From assembly GCA_028571685.1 (NCBI GenBank), contig CM053142.1, positions 131,618,796 through 131,682,795 of the forward strand: a stretch of DNA of 64,000 nt, in the 5' to 3' direction. Under the pieces are notes generated by a model. The model saw nothing but the letters and a program-made list of their open reading frames with translations. It ran no database searches and was not told the DNA's origin. Within the stretch, counting starts at the first letter, position 1. Each line of letters starts with the position of its first letter. The stretch comes from Heterohyrax brucei (taxonomy: Eukaryota; Chordata; Mammalia; Hyracoidea; Procaviidae). Shown here piece by piece: positions 11,081-21,920 of this stretch. A program made the translations under genes and the position numbers.

Positions 11081-12000
11081 AGGAAACAAATAGAAAAAAT
11101 CATTTCAGATAATATGCACTGTGAGAAAAGGTAGAACAGGGTGACAGGATGAGATGACAGGAAACAGGGCAAGTATCTGCAAGTCAGAAGGCTGACTTGA
11201 TTAGGTGTTAGGGAGAGCCCTCTATGGAGCTACTATTTGTGCCAAGGATCTCAAATATCTGCAAATTGAATTATGCTTTAGTTTGTTTCCAATTAAACAC
11301 TCAATCGGAATGCTTCTACTTTGTATAGTTTCATTGCTTTGGTTTAGTATTTCTAAATATTTGAAAATTTCTTCCCTTTGGCAAGGTTTCTTTATGAAAA
11401 TTTCTGTGTTGATTTGATGGTTGAAAGGTAGGATCATAAAATTTACTTCTGTGGGAAATAACTCTCTCTCTTTTTTTTTTTCCTTTCTCAGAATGTTTGT
11501 GACAGCTGCATCAAGAAACTGACCTTAAAGACATGCTCACTTCCAGGGCATGGGGCCGTAGTTTGGGTGTGTATGGTTTCCGTGTCCCATTGAAGAGCAG
11601 GAATCTAGAGAAAGGGATAGTATCTGCCCTTTCTCTTGCCCCACACGGGCTTACATAGTGGGGAGTGATCCCGCTCCACCCATCCTGACTCGTCATGTGG
11701 CCACAGCCCTCATCAGTGCCTAGGACCCACGGAGCCCTGAGCCCACTTAAGAATGCTGCAATGTGTGCAGTTTCTGAGGGGGGTTCTTTTTCCCTCAGAA
11801 AAGTGGGAAATACATATATTATAACCATATGGGACATTCTCGACAGCACTTGGCTGTCTTCTAAAACTCTTTCCTTTCCATCACCACTGGGTATCAGAAT
11901 GAAGACAGCCTCTTCAGGAAAGCATCCTATCGTGTCCTGCATACAATGCTTGGGTGCAGTGAGCCAAGTCTGAACTGCAAGTTTTGGACGGACATTGATG
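11081..12000. other. Unassigned sequence with an antisense 143-codon frame
   Basis: The longest frame is 11511-11942 on the minus strand (143 codons), with an overlapping plus-strand frame of 92 codons at 11695-11973. Neither shows a recognisable family, signal peptide or membrane segment. Local base composition is slightly richer in G and C than the flanks. I do not call a gene. Confidence 0.3.
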
Positions 12001-12330
12001 AGTCTGTTGTTGTTAGCTGCTAGGAAGCTGGCTAGGACTCATGGTGACCCCAGGCATAACAGGAGGAAGTGGTGTCCAGTTCTGCACCATCTTCATGGTC
12101 ATGGTTTTGAGTCCATTAGGTCCATCCATCTCATTGAAGGTCATCCTTACCATTGTTGGCCATCACTTTACCAAACACGATGTCCTTCTCAAGCAATTGG
12201 TCCCTTTAGAAGACGCATCCAAAGTAAGCAAGCTGAAGCCTCAGACAGTGTTGTGTGACCCACAGGGTTTTCATTGTTTAAGTTTTGGAAGTCGATCACC
12301 AGGCTTTTCTTCCTAATATATCTTAACTGA
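12001..12330 (-). mobile_element. RTE LINE 3' end, antisense
   Basis: Opens with TGTTGTTGTTAGCTGC, the complement of the (GCAACAACAACA)-type RTE tail, and continues with AACACGATGTCCTTCTC and GTCCCTTTAGAAGACGCATCC, which complement the ORF 3' region. Diverged. Confidence 0.75.
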
Positions 12331-12880
12331 TGAACCAATGATCTTTGACTCAAAAGATAACTGTTGAGCCAGAACGCTACACTCAGCAGTGAGGAATAGG
12401 AAGATAGAGACAGCATAACTTATAACTTCAAGGGGCTCATAATTCAGTTGGAGGGGCGGGTCTGAAAACAGAGACATTATAACGAAGTAAGAAATGAAAA
12501 TGTTAGGTTTCGTTTGATTTCATATTTCCTAAAAATACACCATGATCTAAATGATTACCCAGGGCTGTGGTGCTACACAATAAACACTGCCTTTAGAAGG
12601 AATGAAGTTATAACAAATAAACAAACTCAGGAATCCCCCACAAATGTTCCTTTAAAGGAGACTGGTGTATATTTCTCAAGGCACAGCTAATGGAATGCAG
12701 CAACATCTTCATTGCTGGGCAGCATGATAGGAGGTGGAGAAATCTTCCAAACGAAACCATCCTTGTGGACTAGTCCTCGCTGCTGCGTCTGAACCACCAT
12801 CCTTTACCAAGTTTCATCTACAGTCACTGAAACACAAACTATGAGCAGACACAAAAACTTGAAATGAGTTGTGGGAAAGT
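12331..12880. other. Unassigned sequence
   Basis: No gene or repeat recognised. Confidence 0.4.
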
Positions 12881-12884
12881 GGAG

Positions 12885-13050
12885 TCAATAGATTTTAGCG
12901 GTGACCTCAGAGATGATCTTCTCACCAAGCCACTTGCCGTACTGATCACACATCTGATGCCTAGAAAGTTTCAGTGACTTGTTCCTGATCAGCCAGTGGC
13001 TGAGCCAGGAAGCTTGCATATGTTTATTTCTCTGATTCTATACTGCACAT
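12885..13050 (-). mobile_element. MIR-like SINE, antisense
   Basis: AAGTTTCAGTGACTTGTTCC and GGCTGAGCCAGGAAGC fit the reverse core of MIR. Diverged and partial. Confidence 0.45.
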
Positions 13051-13196
13051 GGCATCTCTGAATCAGTGGGAGATATTTGTGCAGAAGTAAACAGGTATCA
13101 AAAAATCCTTCTCAGCCTACCCATATAGTAAGATCTAGTTAAGACTTAAATAAGTAGCTTTTTTGAAAAGGCAAAAGAAACTTACTTAATGGATGT

Positions 13197-13838
13197 GTAT
13201 CAGAAGTTTCTACAGAAACAGAACCAGTAAGATAAACATACACACTAAAAACCAGGAGAGACAGAACTCAGGGAGATTGTCTTGCTGCTCCAGGTCTCTT
13301 GAGTTTTCTGCCTTGGAGAAGGTGCAGACTTAACCACTTTTCTACAGCTCTGTATTTGTGGAAAATATTTGTGTTTTCCTTTTCTGACAGGCTTCTGCCT
13401 TACACATATTCTAGTGTTCACAAGTTGTATAATATAGAGAAAGAAGTGAGAGAAAAATTTACTGAAGGGAATTGCCACGCTTGAATGTGGCGAATGATGA
13501 GTCCAAATCTGTAGGGCATAGGACAGGCTGGAGAGTCCTGTAGTCTTGTGCCCCCAAATCTGTAAGTCGGGCAACAGGGACAGTCAGGGAGTTCTGGCTG
13601 GATGTCTGCAGTCGGGAGGCAGAACAGACCCTAGTGAAAACTGACTTTTTGCTCTTAAGTCGTTCAGCTGATTGGCCTCTCATTATGGAGGACCCCCTGC
13701 TTTACTACAGGCCAACTGGTGTCATCACAGATAACTACTTCATAATGGTGTCTAGACTAGAGTTGCCAAAATAAAATAAAATAAAATACCGGGCATTACA
13801 GCCTAGTCAAGTTGCCACATAAAATGTATCATCACAGT
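13197..13838 (-). mobile_element. Old mammalian LTR-like repeat, antisense
   Basis: CTACAGAAACAGAACCAGTA at the left, CCAAATCTGTAGGGCATAGG, GTTCAGCTGATTGGCC, and CAAGTTGCCACATAAAATG at the right reproduce, in order, a repeat common to placental mammals that in sense ends '...ggttctgtttctctgg'. I do not assign a family name. Confidence 0.6.
13755..13787. repeat. (AAAAT)n simple repeat
   Basis: AAAATAAAATAAAATAAAAT run inside the old LTR-like repeat. Confidence 0.85.
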
Positions 13839-13839
13839 G

Positions 13840-15060
13840 TGACAGGCAAAGACAGGTGTGATGGGAAGCATTTGGGATCATGACCTGCCCCCCAGTGTTC
13901 TATGATCTTGACTGCAAAGATACTGTCCCAGTCTGAGTGTTCTTCCCCCACACTGCTGCATCGTTAGTCTTAGTCCACTCCTGGACTGACACCGAGTCCA
14001 TGTTCTTGGTTGCTTTTTCTGTCAGAAAAGTTGTAAAAGGTTTAGTTGGATGAAATTCAGTAGATGTCACTGCAAAAATCCCACATCCAATGGGCTACAC
14101 TCTTCATTGAGGACCCCAGACACCAACACACACATGCGTGCGCGCACACACACACCTGCACACACCTGCACACACACTGACATGTCCACGTGAGCAGGGC
14201 CAGTCCCTCACTCATCCCCCCTCCCTGATCAGCAAATGGCGCAACAGCCTGTGTGGCCAGGGCTTGCAACCCAGTACCAAATTATCCTGATTCATCTTAC
14301 ACGCCACAGCTAAACTCTGAGTATCTCTCTTGCTTCTCCTTCTCTCCAAGGTGACATAATAGTTGTCTGTGAAATATTCCACAGGTTGACAGCTGCTTGC
14401 TTTCTTCATTTCCCAAAAAAGGGTGACCATAAACAGAGCTTCAAGAAATGTCTGGTACAGCTGATTCCATTATACAATTACTTCTCTGGTTTCAGCCCTG
14501 AGGGTGTTTTCAACCATCTGTTTATACTTGTGTTACCTAAGAAAGAAATCCCCTTAATTTAAAAACAAATAAACAATAAGTGGTGACAGCATTCTAGGCA
14601 TGACACAAGTCTCGTTAAATTGCTCCTCTTCACTAAGAGCTTCCTAAAGTGGCTTCATCTCACCCATTCTGTGCATCTTCCAGTGCCACCTGGTAGCAGC
14701 CACCGACGGGAAGGAGCATCTGCTCACTGTCCACAAGTCCTCTTGTGGAAAACTGAACAAATGCCCTGCACTTGCTCAACCAAGGAGGTCTTTCTAAGGA
14801 AAAACTCTGCAAAAATCCAGGCAAAGGAAATCTTCTAGTTACAAAAAAAGATTTGTGATTTTGGAAATGTGCCTGATAGCTCCATAAATCATAGTTCAGT
14901 TACAGGGGAAAAAAAAAAGAACACCTTGTCGCATGTAACTCAAAACCACCGGAAATACTCACCAGCAGAAGCGACAGTGCTAGCTGTCTAGGATGTAATA
15001 CATCGGTGTTGTAACCACGACTGCAGTGCTGCTTGTGAGGTGGGGTCGGGGGGTGGTGGG
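13840..15060. other. Unassigned sequence with a CA/TG-rich microsatellite
   Basis: No gene recognised. Imperfect (CA)n with CpG interruptions lies at about 14121-14177 (CGTGCGCGCACACACACAC, then CACACCTGCA units). Confidence 0.45.
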
Positions 15061-15100
15061 GAAAACACTGGCTTGGGATTCACACTGACCTGGGTCCTTG

Positions 15101-15447
15101 TCATGGATTGTATAGTGTCTCCCCAAAGTATCTGTCAACTTCACGAGGTCGTGATTCCCAATATTGTGTGATTGTCCATCATTTTTCATCTGGTGGGATT
15201 ATTTTATGTGTTATAAATCCTAACTCTATGATGTTAATGAGATAGGTTTAGTGGGGGTTAGGTATACTCAATCTACAAGATTAACCTACAATTAAACCAA
15301 TCTCTTTTGAGATATAAAAGAAAGAGGCCAACAGAGAGACAAGAGCCACCTCATATTACCAACAAAGCAGCACTGAGAGCAAAGCACCTCCCTTAGACCT
15401 CTAGTTGCTGTGCAGACAAGCTCCTAGAATAGGGGAACATCCACGTC
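15101..15447 (+). mobile_element. MaLR-type LTR 'A', 3'-truncated, sense
   Basis: Starts TGTCATGGATTGTATAGTG and runs through AACAAAGCAGCACTGAGAGC to CTCCTAGAATAGGGG. It stops where LTR B begins, and I find no continuation further on. A partial second copy with the same left flank lies at 16783-17056. Confidence 0.75.
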
Positions 15448-15734
15448 TTGGATTATGTTCCCTTAAAAAATGTGAGCGGTGATTTGGTTGGGCTGTCATT
15501 CTCAGTATTATGTGGTTGTCCTCTGTTTTTTAATTGTCATTTTATGTTAAAGAGGATTAGGTTAGGATTGTAACACCCTTACCCAAATCACTTCCCTGAT
15601 TCAACAACTAGGGAGTTTCCCTGATGTGTGGCCTGTACCCTCTTTTATCTGTCAAGAGACGAAAGGGAAGGGAACCAAGCAGACTGTTGGAGACCTCCTA
15701 CCACCACGAAATAAGTGCCAGGAACATAGCACAT
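15448..15734 (+). mobile_element. MaLR-type LTR 'B', 5' part
   Basis: Begins GTCTTGGATTATGTTCCC (diverged TGTCATGGATTG) and runs to GGAACATAGCACAT, where LTR C is inserted. Resumes at 16267. Confidence 0.78.
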
Positions 15735-16266
15735 TGTCATGGATTGAATTGTGTCCCCCCAAAAATATATGTAGCCATGTGGCTGGGCCATGATTCCCAG
15801 TATATTGTGACTGTCCTTCATTTTTGTGGTTTTCCAATGCTGTATTTTAAGGATTCGGGTGGGGTGGTAAATCCCATCACAGGATCGCCTCCCTGCTCCT
15901 CTGTAAAAGCAGCTTCCCGGAGTATGGCTGGCCCCACCCTTAATCCTTTCATCCTGCAAGAGATAAAAGGAAGAGGAAGCAAGCAGAGAATTGGGAACCT
16001 TATACCATCAAACAAGCAGCACTGGGAGAAAAGCCTATGCTTCAGACCTGAGGTTCCTGTGCCAAGATGCTTCCTGGACAAAAACTGATGCAATACCAGA
16101 CTTCCTGACTTTCCTGCAGAGCTGACTAGGGGGAAAACTTTCCCCTGGAGCAGACATCCTCAATTTGGACTTGCAGCCTACCAGACTATGCAAGAATAAA
16201 CCTTCCTTTGTTAAAGCCATCCACTCTGTGGTATTTCTGCTAGAGCAGCACTAGCTGACTGAAACA
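15735..16266 (+). mobile_element. Solo LTR 'C', ERVL/MaLR type, sense, nested in LTR B
   Basis: A 532-bp LTR, TGTCATGGATTGAATTG to CTAGCTGACTGAAACA, with a poly(A) signal in GCAAGAATAAACC near 16190. The perfect 5-bp TSD CACAT occurs at 15730-15734 and 16267-16271, and rejoining those flanks restores LTR B. Confidence 0.92.
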
Positions 16267-16482
16267 CACATGCTTTGGACTTGGGATCCCTGTGTGAGAG
16301 AAGCTCCCAATCATGAGAATATTGAGAACAAGGATCTTCTTACAGAGCCAACAGAGAGAGACATCCTAAATTCAGACTTCTAGCCTACTAGACGCTGAAG
16401 GAATAAATTTCTCTTTGTTAAAGCTATCTACCGGTACTCACATAGCACTTACAACACCACCAGCACTAGATGGCTAAGACAG
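16267..16482 (+). mobile_element. MaLR-type LTR 'B', 3' part
   Basis: TGCTTTGGACTTGGGATCCC, GAATAAATTTCTCTTTG (poly(A) signal) and TAGATGGCTAAGACA complete the LTR that LTR C interrupted. Confidence 0.82.
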
Positions 16483-16539
16483 TCCTAATCCAGGTTTATC
16501 AGTTAGGGTTTGTGTAAACAGCTACTTTTCTCCTAAACA

Positions 16540-16755
16540 TAACTCGTTGCCATGAAGTTGGTTCTGACTAGATCCCAACTCATGGTGGTCCCATGGGTCA
16601 CAGAGCAGAGCTGCCCTGTGTTATTTTCATCACCGTAACCTTTACAGGAGTATATTGCCAGGACTTTCTACCTCAGAACATCTGAGTGAGTTCAAGCTGC
16701 CAACCTTTAGGTTAGCAGGTTGGTAGTCAAGCACAGTTTGTATCCTCCAGGGACC
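16540..16755 (-). mobile_element. AfroSINE type 2, antisense
   Basis: GTTGCCATGAAGTTGGTTC, TTACAGGAGTATATTGCCAGG, GTTCAAGCTGCCAACC and TCCAGGGACC match the complement of the longer SINE form. The middle is diverged. Confidence 0.75.
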
Positions 16756-16782
16756 TTCTTAAAAACCAAATACAGTCCTTCG

Positions 16783-17056
16783 GTGAAAACACGGGCTTGG
16801 AATTCACACTGACTTGGGTCCTTGTCACGGGTTGTATTGTGTCTCCCCAAAGTATCTGTCAACGTGGCTATGTCGTGATTCCAAATTTTGTGTACTTGCC
16901 CATCATTTTTCATCTGATGGGATTATTTTATGTGTTGTAAATCCTGAATCTACGATGTTAATGAGATAGGATCAGTGGTAGTTATGTGTACTCAATCTAC
17001 AAGGTTAATCTACAGTTTAAGTCAATTGCTTCTGAGATACAAAAGAAAGAAGCCAG
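16783..17056 (+). repeat. Partial LTR 'A' copy with shared left flank
   Basis: Matches 15061-15328 for about 270 bp, including about 40 bp to the left of the LTR start (GGCTTGGAATTCACACTGAC in both apart from single changes). Similarity ends near AAGAAAGAAGCCAG. A solo insertion would not bring its flank, so a local duplication is inferred. Confidence 0.75.
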
Positions 17057-17207
17057 CTGCTCCTTTGTTGGTAATATGGGCCCCCTGTCGCTCTTCTTGC
17101 TGCGGAGGCAGCGGTGAGGCGGGCCAGTGTTGCACACTTGGAGACGAGCGTGAGTAATCCCTGTGCTGTGGGGAAGCGAATTGGAACTCACTTCCCCTGT
17201 GCAGTGG

Positions 17208-17403
17208 AGGAACCCTGGTGTGACACGGTTAAGTGCTTGCCTGCTAACCATAAGGCTGGCACTTTAAACCCACCCGGTGTCTCCTTGGGAAAAAGACCCA
17301 GCAATCTGTTCCCATAAAGATCACATCCTAGAAAGCCCTATGGGGCAGCTCTACTCTGTCACATGGGGGCATCATAAGTAAGAAACTGACTCCACGGTAC
17401 CCA
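17208..17403 (+). mobile_element. AfroSINE, sense, diverged
   Basis: AACCCTGGTGTGACACGG head, GCTGGCACTTTAAACCC (mutated B box), AAAGATCACATCCTAG and CCCTATGGGGCAGCTCTAC are recognisable. The tail is poorly preserved. Confidence 0.78.
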
Positions 17404-18295
17404 GCACTAATCCCTGTGCTGTAAGAATCCACGCCAGAATGCAAGAGCCGGACAAGTGAAACAGCGCAGCATGCCCTCCAACACAGTCAAACAGGCTCCT
17501 GGCGAATTTTAAGAATTGTTCCATCAATTACAGGCTTAAAGGATAACTGACTGTTCTTTGTTTTTCTTGGCAAAATTTTGATTTGCAAAATCCTGCTTGG
17601 CAAGAGAAATGTTCCAACAATTTTTTTTTAAAGACAGTTATTTTAATATTAAAAAAAATGAATTTCATGGAAAACCTCTAGGGTTCCTTTTAGGTCAAAA
17701 TAGTCTGTGTCTCTGTGTCTCTTGTCTGCACTGGCATGGAGGCCACAGGAGAAGGAGCTTGCTTGAGCTTTAGGGACAGACAGACCTGTTTCTAGGCTTG
17801 CACCACTCCTTACCAGGTGTTTGTGACCCCAGAGCAAGGCCAGAGAAGCCTGGCAATATAGGAGAACCTCTGTCAGACAACTTCGTGCACTACAGAACAC
17901 AATTATGGAAAATAAACAGAACACAAAAAAGTGCTCAGAAAACTGTGCCTAGACATGTTAAATTAATGTAGACTTTGAATGCATTAAAACTGTCAGCATA
18001 ATTTTTCCCTAATATTCCCCTACAATGACAAAAATGCCCCGTACTCATCATTCATCCTGCTCATCATTTACCCAATAATGGAGCAAAGTTATCAAACTCA
18101 GGAATGACCGGGTGTGTGACTTCCACTGCGTGACTCCTGAAAGACTGGCACCACCACCGTCCTCAGTGAAAGGGTGTCCTGTTTCTTTTGTGGGAAAGTG
18201 CAGGCAACTCCTCCATGACACCAAATCCAGAACCTGATCACCACGCTACGTGGGAAGAGGCTGCATCTAAATAGGAACACCGAGTCAGACAGGAG
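17404..18295. other. Unassigned sequence
   Basis: No gene or repeat recognised. AT-rich around 17560-17670. Confidence 0.4.
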
Positions 18296-18330
18296 TCGGA
18301 TCCAACTTGACGGCACTTGGCTTGGCTTAG
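18296..18330 (+). mobile_element. RTE/AfroSINE tail fragment
   Basis: GTCGGATCCAACTTGACGGC followed by ACTTGGCTTGGCTT resembles the common 3' tail of the RTE and its SINEs. Only about 35 bp are recognisable. Confidence 0.5.
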
Positions 18331-19135
18331 GTCAGAGTGGCTTGGAGGCCCATTTCTTACTGTTTCCATGACTGTGCTGAATTTGCCACAGTAAGGATTT
18401 GGGGTTTCTCACCCAGTATGCCTGCTCCCACAGCTTGCCTGGAAAAGTGGGGAACAGGGCACAGGAGAGAAGGGAGCAGGGACACTCCGTGTCAGAGCTG
18501 GGCTCCCTTGCTGGGGCAGATAACCAAAGCCCCAGTACAGGCCAAGAGGCTCAGTTCCATTTTAGACCCCTGCTCCAAGATCAGAACGGAAGCTGGATTT
18601 CCACGTGCAGAGCATGGGGACAGGGATTGGTAACCAGGCACCTTTGAAAATTCATGTTGGCTCCACTGAAGCCTTCTTAAAGCCAAACAATAGTTTAGCT
18701 TAACTACCAAAGATGTCTGCCTTCAACATTGTGCTGTTTTAAGATCTGTCTGGACGAGATCCAGTTGATACCAGCAACTCTAAAGATCAGATCAGAATCT
18801 AAGAGGACAATGAGCTTACGTTAATGGGGGAAGACCAATCTGGAGAAGGAGAGTGAGGATGGTTGCATAACTTGGAGAATGTAATCAATGTCACCAAATT
18901 GTCCATGTGGACTGTTGAATTGATATATGTTTTACTGTACATATTCTCAATAACAATTTTTTTTTTTTTAAATCATGATGAGAGTGAGCCAGGTAACTCA
19001 GCTGCACTGAATGAAGCAAAGGAAACAAGAACTGGTAGGATCCTTTAGAGACAAGCCGATCCCTGACAGCCCTTGGGGACAGCCGGCAGAGCAGAACCAC
19101 ATGGATTATTCAAGAGACCCAGGAAGAACCCTGCT
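18331..19135. other. Unassigned sequence
   Basis: No gene recognised. It may include more of the L1 3'UTR whose end is at 19480. A poly(T) run sits at about 18958-18970. Confidence 0.35.
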
Positions 19136-19139
19136 AACC

Positions 19140-19480
19140 AGACTGAAGCCACTCTGGGAGGCCACTTTACAGGCACAGATTAGTCAGGCCTATAAAATAA
19201 AAGTGACATTCATGAGGAATGTGCTGCTTACTTCATTTGAGTATCAGAGTCCACACGGTAACCTCTGAGGGAAAGCAAAACTGTGAAGTCAGGAAGGGAC
19301 AGGAAACCTGGAAGAGGGGACATGGGGAAGCTGGGGTGCAAAGGGATAGCGGGGATGTGTCAATGCATTGTGGGGATGACAACCAAGGTCATGAAACAAT
19401 TTGTATATAAAGTTTTGAATGAGAAACTTATTTGTGCTGTCAACTTTTACCTAAAACACAATGAAATTAAAAAGACAGAG
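19140..19480 (+). mobile_element. L1 3'UTR end, sense
   Basis: GATTAGTCAGGCCTATAAAAT, GGGACAGGAAACCTGG, ATGACAACCAAGGTCATG, TTGAATGAGAAACTTATTTG and CCTAAAACACAATGAAATT match the L1 3'UTR pieces at 1600-2415 and the terminal part of 33322-36058. Confidence 0.6.
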
Positions 19481-19538
19481 AGACCCAGGAAAAAGGGGGC
19501 TCAGCATGACCCAGCTTTGTACATTTTTGTTGTCAGCT

Positions 19539-19735
19539 ATTGAAGAGTTGGTCCCCATTTCCTGGTGACCCTGTGAATGATGGATCCAAGTGCTGCCTGG
19601 CCCTGCACCAGCCCCTCAGTTAGCTGGAATCCACAGGGTTTCCCCTGCTGATTTCCAGGTGCAGGTTTGCCAGGCCTTTCTTCCTAGTCATCTTAATCTG
19701 AATGCTCTGCTGAAACCTGTTCAGCATCATAGCAA
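19539..19735 (-). mobile_element. RTE/AfroSINE fragment, antisense
   Basis: TTGTTGTCAGCTATTGAAGAG and CCTGGTGACCCTGTGAATG complement the RTE tail, followed by GGGTTTCCCCTGCTGATTT and GCCAGGCCTTTCTTCCTAG. The head is missing. Confidence 0.6.
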
Positions 19736-19874
19736 CAAGAAAGTGTCCCCTGACAGAGGGTAGTGGTGACTGTGCAAGAGGTACTCTGGCACCAGATCAC
19801 ATCAGTGTCCCATGTGGAGGACTAAAATTCTACCACTGACTTGCCACTTCCCCACAGTCTCCAGCACCAGCTGC

Positions 19875-20046
19875 TGTGGAAACCCCAGGTGCATCAGACA
19901 AGAGCTGTGCTCCGCAGAGCTTCAGAGGCTGAGTTTTTGGACATTGATTTTCAGGCCTTTCTTCCGAGTCACCTCTGGGTAGACTTGAACTGCCAGCATT
20001 GAAGTCAGCGGCTCAGCATGTTAACCCTTTGACCCATAGCCTCCTA
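19875..20046 (-). mobile_element. AfroSINE type 2, antisense
   Basis: AGAGCTGTGCTCCGCAGAGC, TTCAGGCCTTTCTTCCGAG, ACTTGAACTGCCAGC and GCTCAGCATGTTAACCCTTTG are diagnostic. Confidence 0.75.
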
Positions 20047-20048
20047 TA

Positions 20049-20240
20049 CTGTTGTTGTTGGGGGCCATCAAGTCCCTTTCAATCCCATGTGACAGAGAGA
20101 ACTGCCCTGCAGGAGCAGGAATCTTCACAGAGCAGATGCCCAGGTTTTTCACCACCGCCCTCGCTCCCCCCCAACCCGTCTTTCTCCCTGAGCTGCTGGG
20201 CAGGCTCACACGGCTACTCAACAGTGTCCATCCTGAGAGA
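20049..20240 (-). mobile_element. AfroSINE, antisense, diverged
   Basis: TGTTGTTGTTGGGGGCCATC (tail complement), ATGTGACAGAGAGAACTGC and CAGGAGCAGGAATCTTCAC are recognisable. The head is weak. Adjacent to another antisense copy. Confidence 0.6.
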
Positions 20241-20982
20241 GCTAGACAGCACCGCCTCGCTGGAATCTTGTAACAGCAGGAAGCCACACGGTCTGCACAC
20301 AGTAGAGACTGTCAATTGTCCCCAGTGACCTGGAGATAAACTTTGCCTCTGAGACATAAACAGATTATCTAACTTCTCAGAGAGATGCAGTCAGCTCCAG
20401 AGAAAAAGCAGTTCCGAGACCAGCAAGACTTGACGTTAACGAGGGCATCGGGGTATTACAGAAATGTCACTGCAACACAATAGAAGTAGAGATAGTCTCC
20501 GACTTTCCCGTGTTACTCAAATTACATTTTAATAACCACAAAGACACCGCAAACCTCTGCAGACACTGAATGCCCCCTTAACTCAACGGACCCATCAGCA
20601 GCAACCACAAGGTGGCGCTGCCTGCCACGCAATAGTTGCCTTCAAAGTCAACCTTGTTGCCCTACTTCGTGTTTATTATTGAAATCATTTACAATTTTTA
20701 TGTTTTCCCCTTATTATCTTATAAGATGAGCAAAAAATCAGAACTTGTCATAAATATCCTTTATAAGATGATAACCTGTGGTTCTTATTTATAGTTCTCA
20801 ATTTCTTGTGAAGTTTCAGTCATGTAAGTTAACATCCCTAAATACAGCCAGCTGGGAAATACCGACAAGATCACCTATCAACTGTAATGTCTGACCCTGA
20901 ACCACAGCAAACCCAGCAGACAACTACTACTTTCTGAGTCTCTTGGCAGATTTCTGGTTTTTCCTAATCGAATGGCTCTCTA
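20241..20982. other. Unassigned sequence with one CTCF-like motif
   Basis: No gene or repeat recognised; see the motif at 20605-20620. Confidence 0.4.
20605..20620 (+). promoter_or_regulatory. Candidate CTCF binding motif
   Basis: CCACAAGGTGGCGCTG closely matches the CTCF core (CCASYAGRKGGCRS). It lies in the longest repeat-free stretch of this part of the window. Occupancy cannot be judged from sequence alone. Confidence 0.5.
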
Positions 20983-21142
20983 ATCTACACCCTGGTGGTG
21001 TAGTGGTTAAGTCGTACGTCTGCTAACCAAAAGGTTGGCAGTTCAAATCTGCCAGGTGCTCCTTGGAAACTATGGAGCAGTTCTTCTTGGTCCTATGGGG
21101 TCACTATGAGTTAGAATCGACTTGACAACAATGGGTTAGTGG
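20983..21142 (+). mobile_element. AfroSINE type 1, sense
   Basis: ACACCCTGGTGGTGTAGTGG head, GGCAGTTCAAATCTGCC B box, TCCTTGGAAACTATGGAGC, TGAGTTAGAATCGACTTG. One of the better preserved copies. Confidence 0.92.
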
Positions 21143-21718
21143 GTTCATTCTTAGTCACCGCATGCTTTTCCATTTGAGTTTCCTCCAGAGAATTAAAAAC
21201 CCCATGAAGGCACCCAGTGCAGCACCCTGAGATCTTCGTGCCCCACTCGAAGAGGATCAAGCAGGCAGGAAAGGTAACTGTCAAGGTAATGGGAACCAAA
21301 GCTGAATAGGACAGGTGTCAGGAATGAATTCAAAGAAAATCCCTTGAGTAGGGTTCAACGATCAGAATCAGAAAGATCCAAAGCAAACACCAGGTTCAAG
21401 AATTAGGAAGAGAATTGCAAATAACATGTGAAGGGAAAATTCAGGAATGGGCAGAGAAGGCGACCAGGGGCTGATGGGGAGGAGCTGGGATAATACTCCA
21501 TTAAAGCATAAGGAAGTCACATACTTCTTTGGTGAGCTGGCAGGTGTTTGGAATATGTAACAGGCTGGGTTAGAGCTGCAGGATCTAGACAGATGATTCA
21601 ATTCCTGACTCACCATGTTGTTGGTGGTGGTTGAGTATGTGTATGGAAGAAGGCAGGAGGGGGTGGACACTTGGCGTAAACCAGAAATGGATTGAGATTC
21701 TCCGTCTTCAGGCTAGGT
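21143..21718. other. Unassigned sequence
   Basis: No gene or repeat recognised. Confidence 0.4.
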
Positions 21719-21920
21719 TTCTGGGTAGTGGAGATAGGTTGCACTCATTTGCTAACCTGAAATGTTGGCAGCTTGAACCCCCCTAGCAGTGCCACAGAAG
21801 AAAGGCTTGGTGATCGCATCCGTAAAGATTACAGCCAACAGCCCCATGGAGTAGGTCTACCCTGCAGCTTACAGGGCAGCCATGAGTTGGAATTGCCCCC
21901 ACGGCGATGGGTTTACCTTC
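21719..21920 (+). mobile_element. AfroSINE, sense, type 2-like
   Basis: GGCAGCTTGAACCCCCC (B-box region), GAAAGGCTTGGTGATCGC, GTAAAGATTACAGCC and GAGTTGGAATTGCCCCCAC identify it. The head is diverged. Confidence 0.82.

Noticed and set aside
14121..14177. Z-DNA-prone CA/CG repeat as a possible regulatory element
   Set aside because: It is short, interrupted and without adjacent promoter features; an ordinary microsatellite is the simpler reading.
15624..16093. 154-codon plus frame and several minus frames in the LTR stack
   Set aside because: They cross the boundary between LTR B and LTR C, so they are chance frames in non-coding LTRs.
20983..21060. tRNA-gene-like head with A and B boxes
   Set aside because: It continues into the AfroSINE core and tail, and the same head recurs in many copies; it is a SINE promoter, not a tRNA gene.
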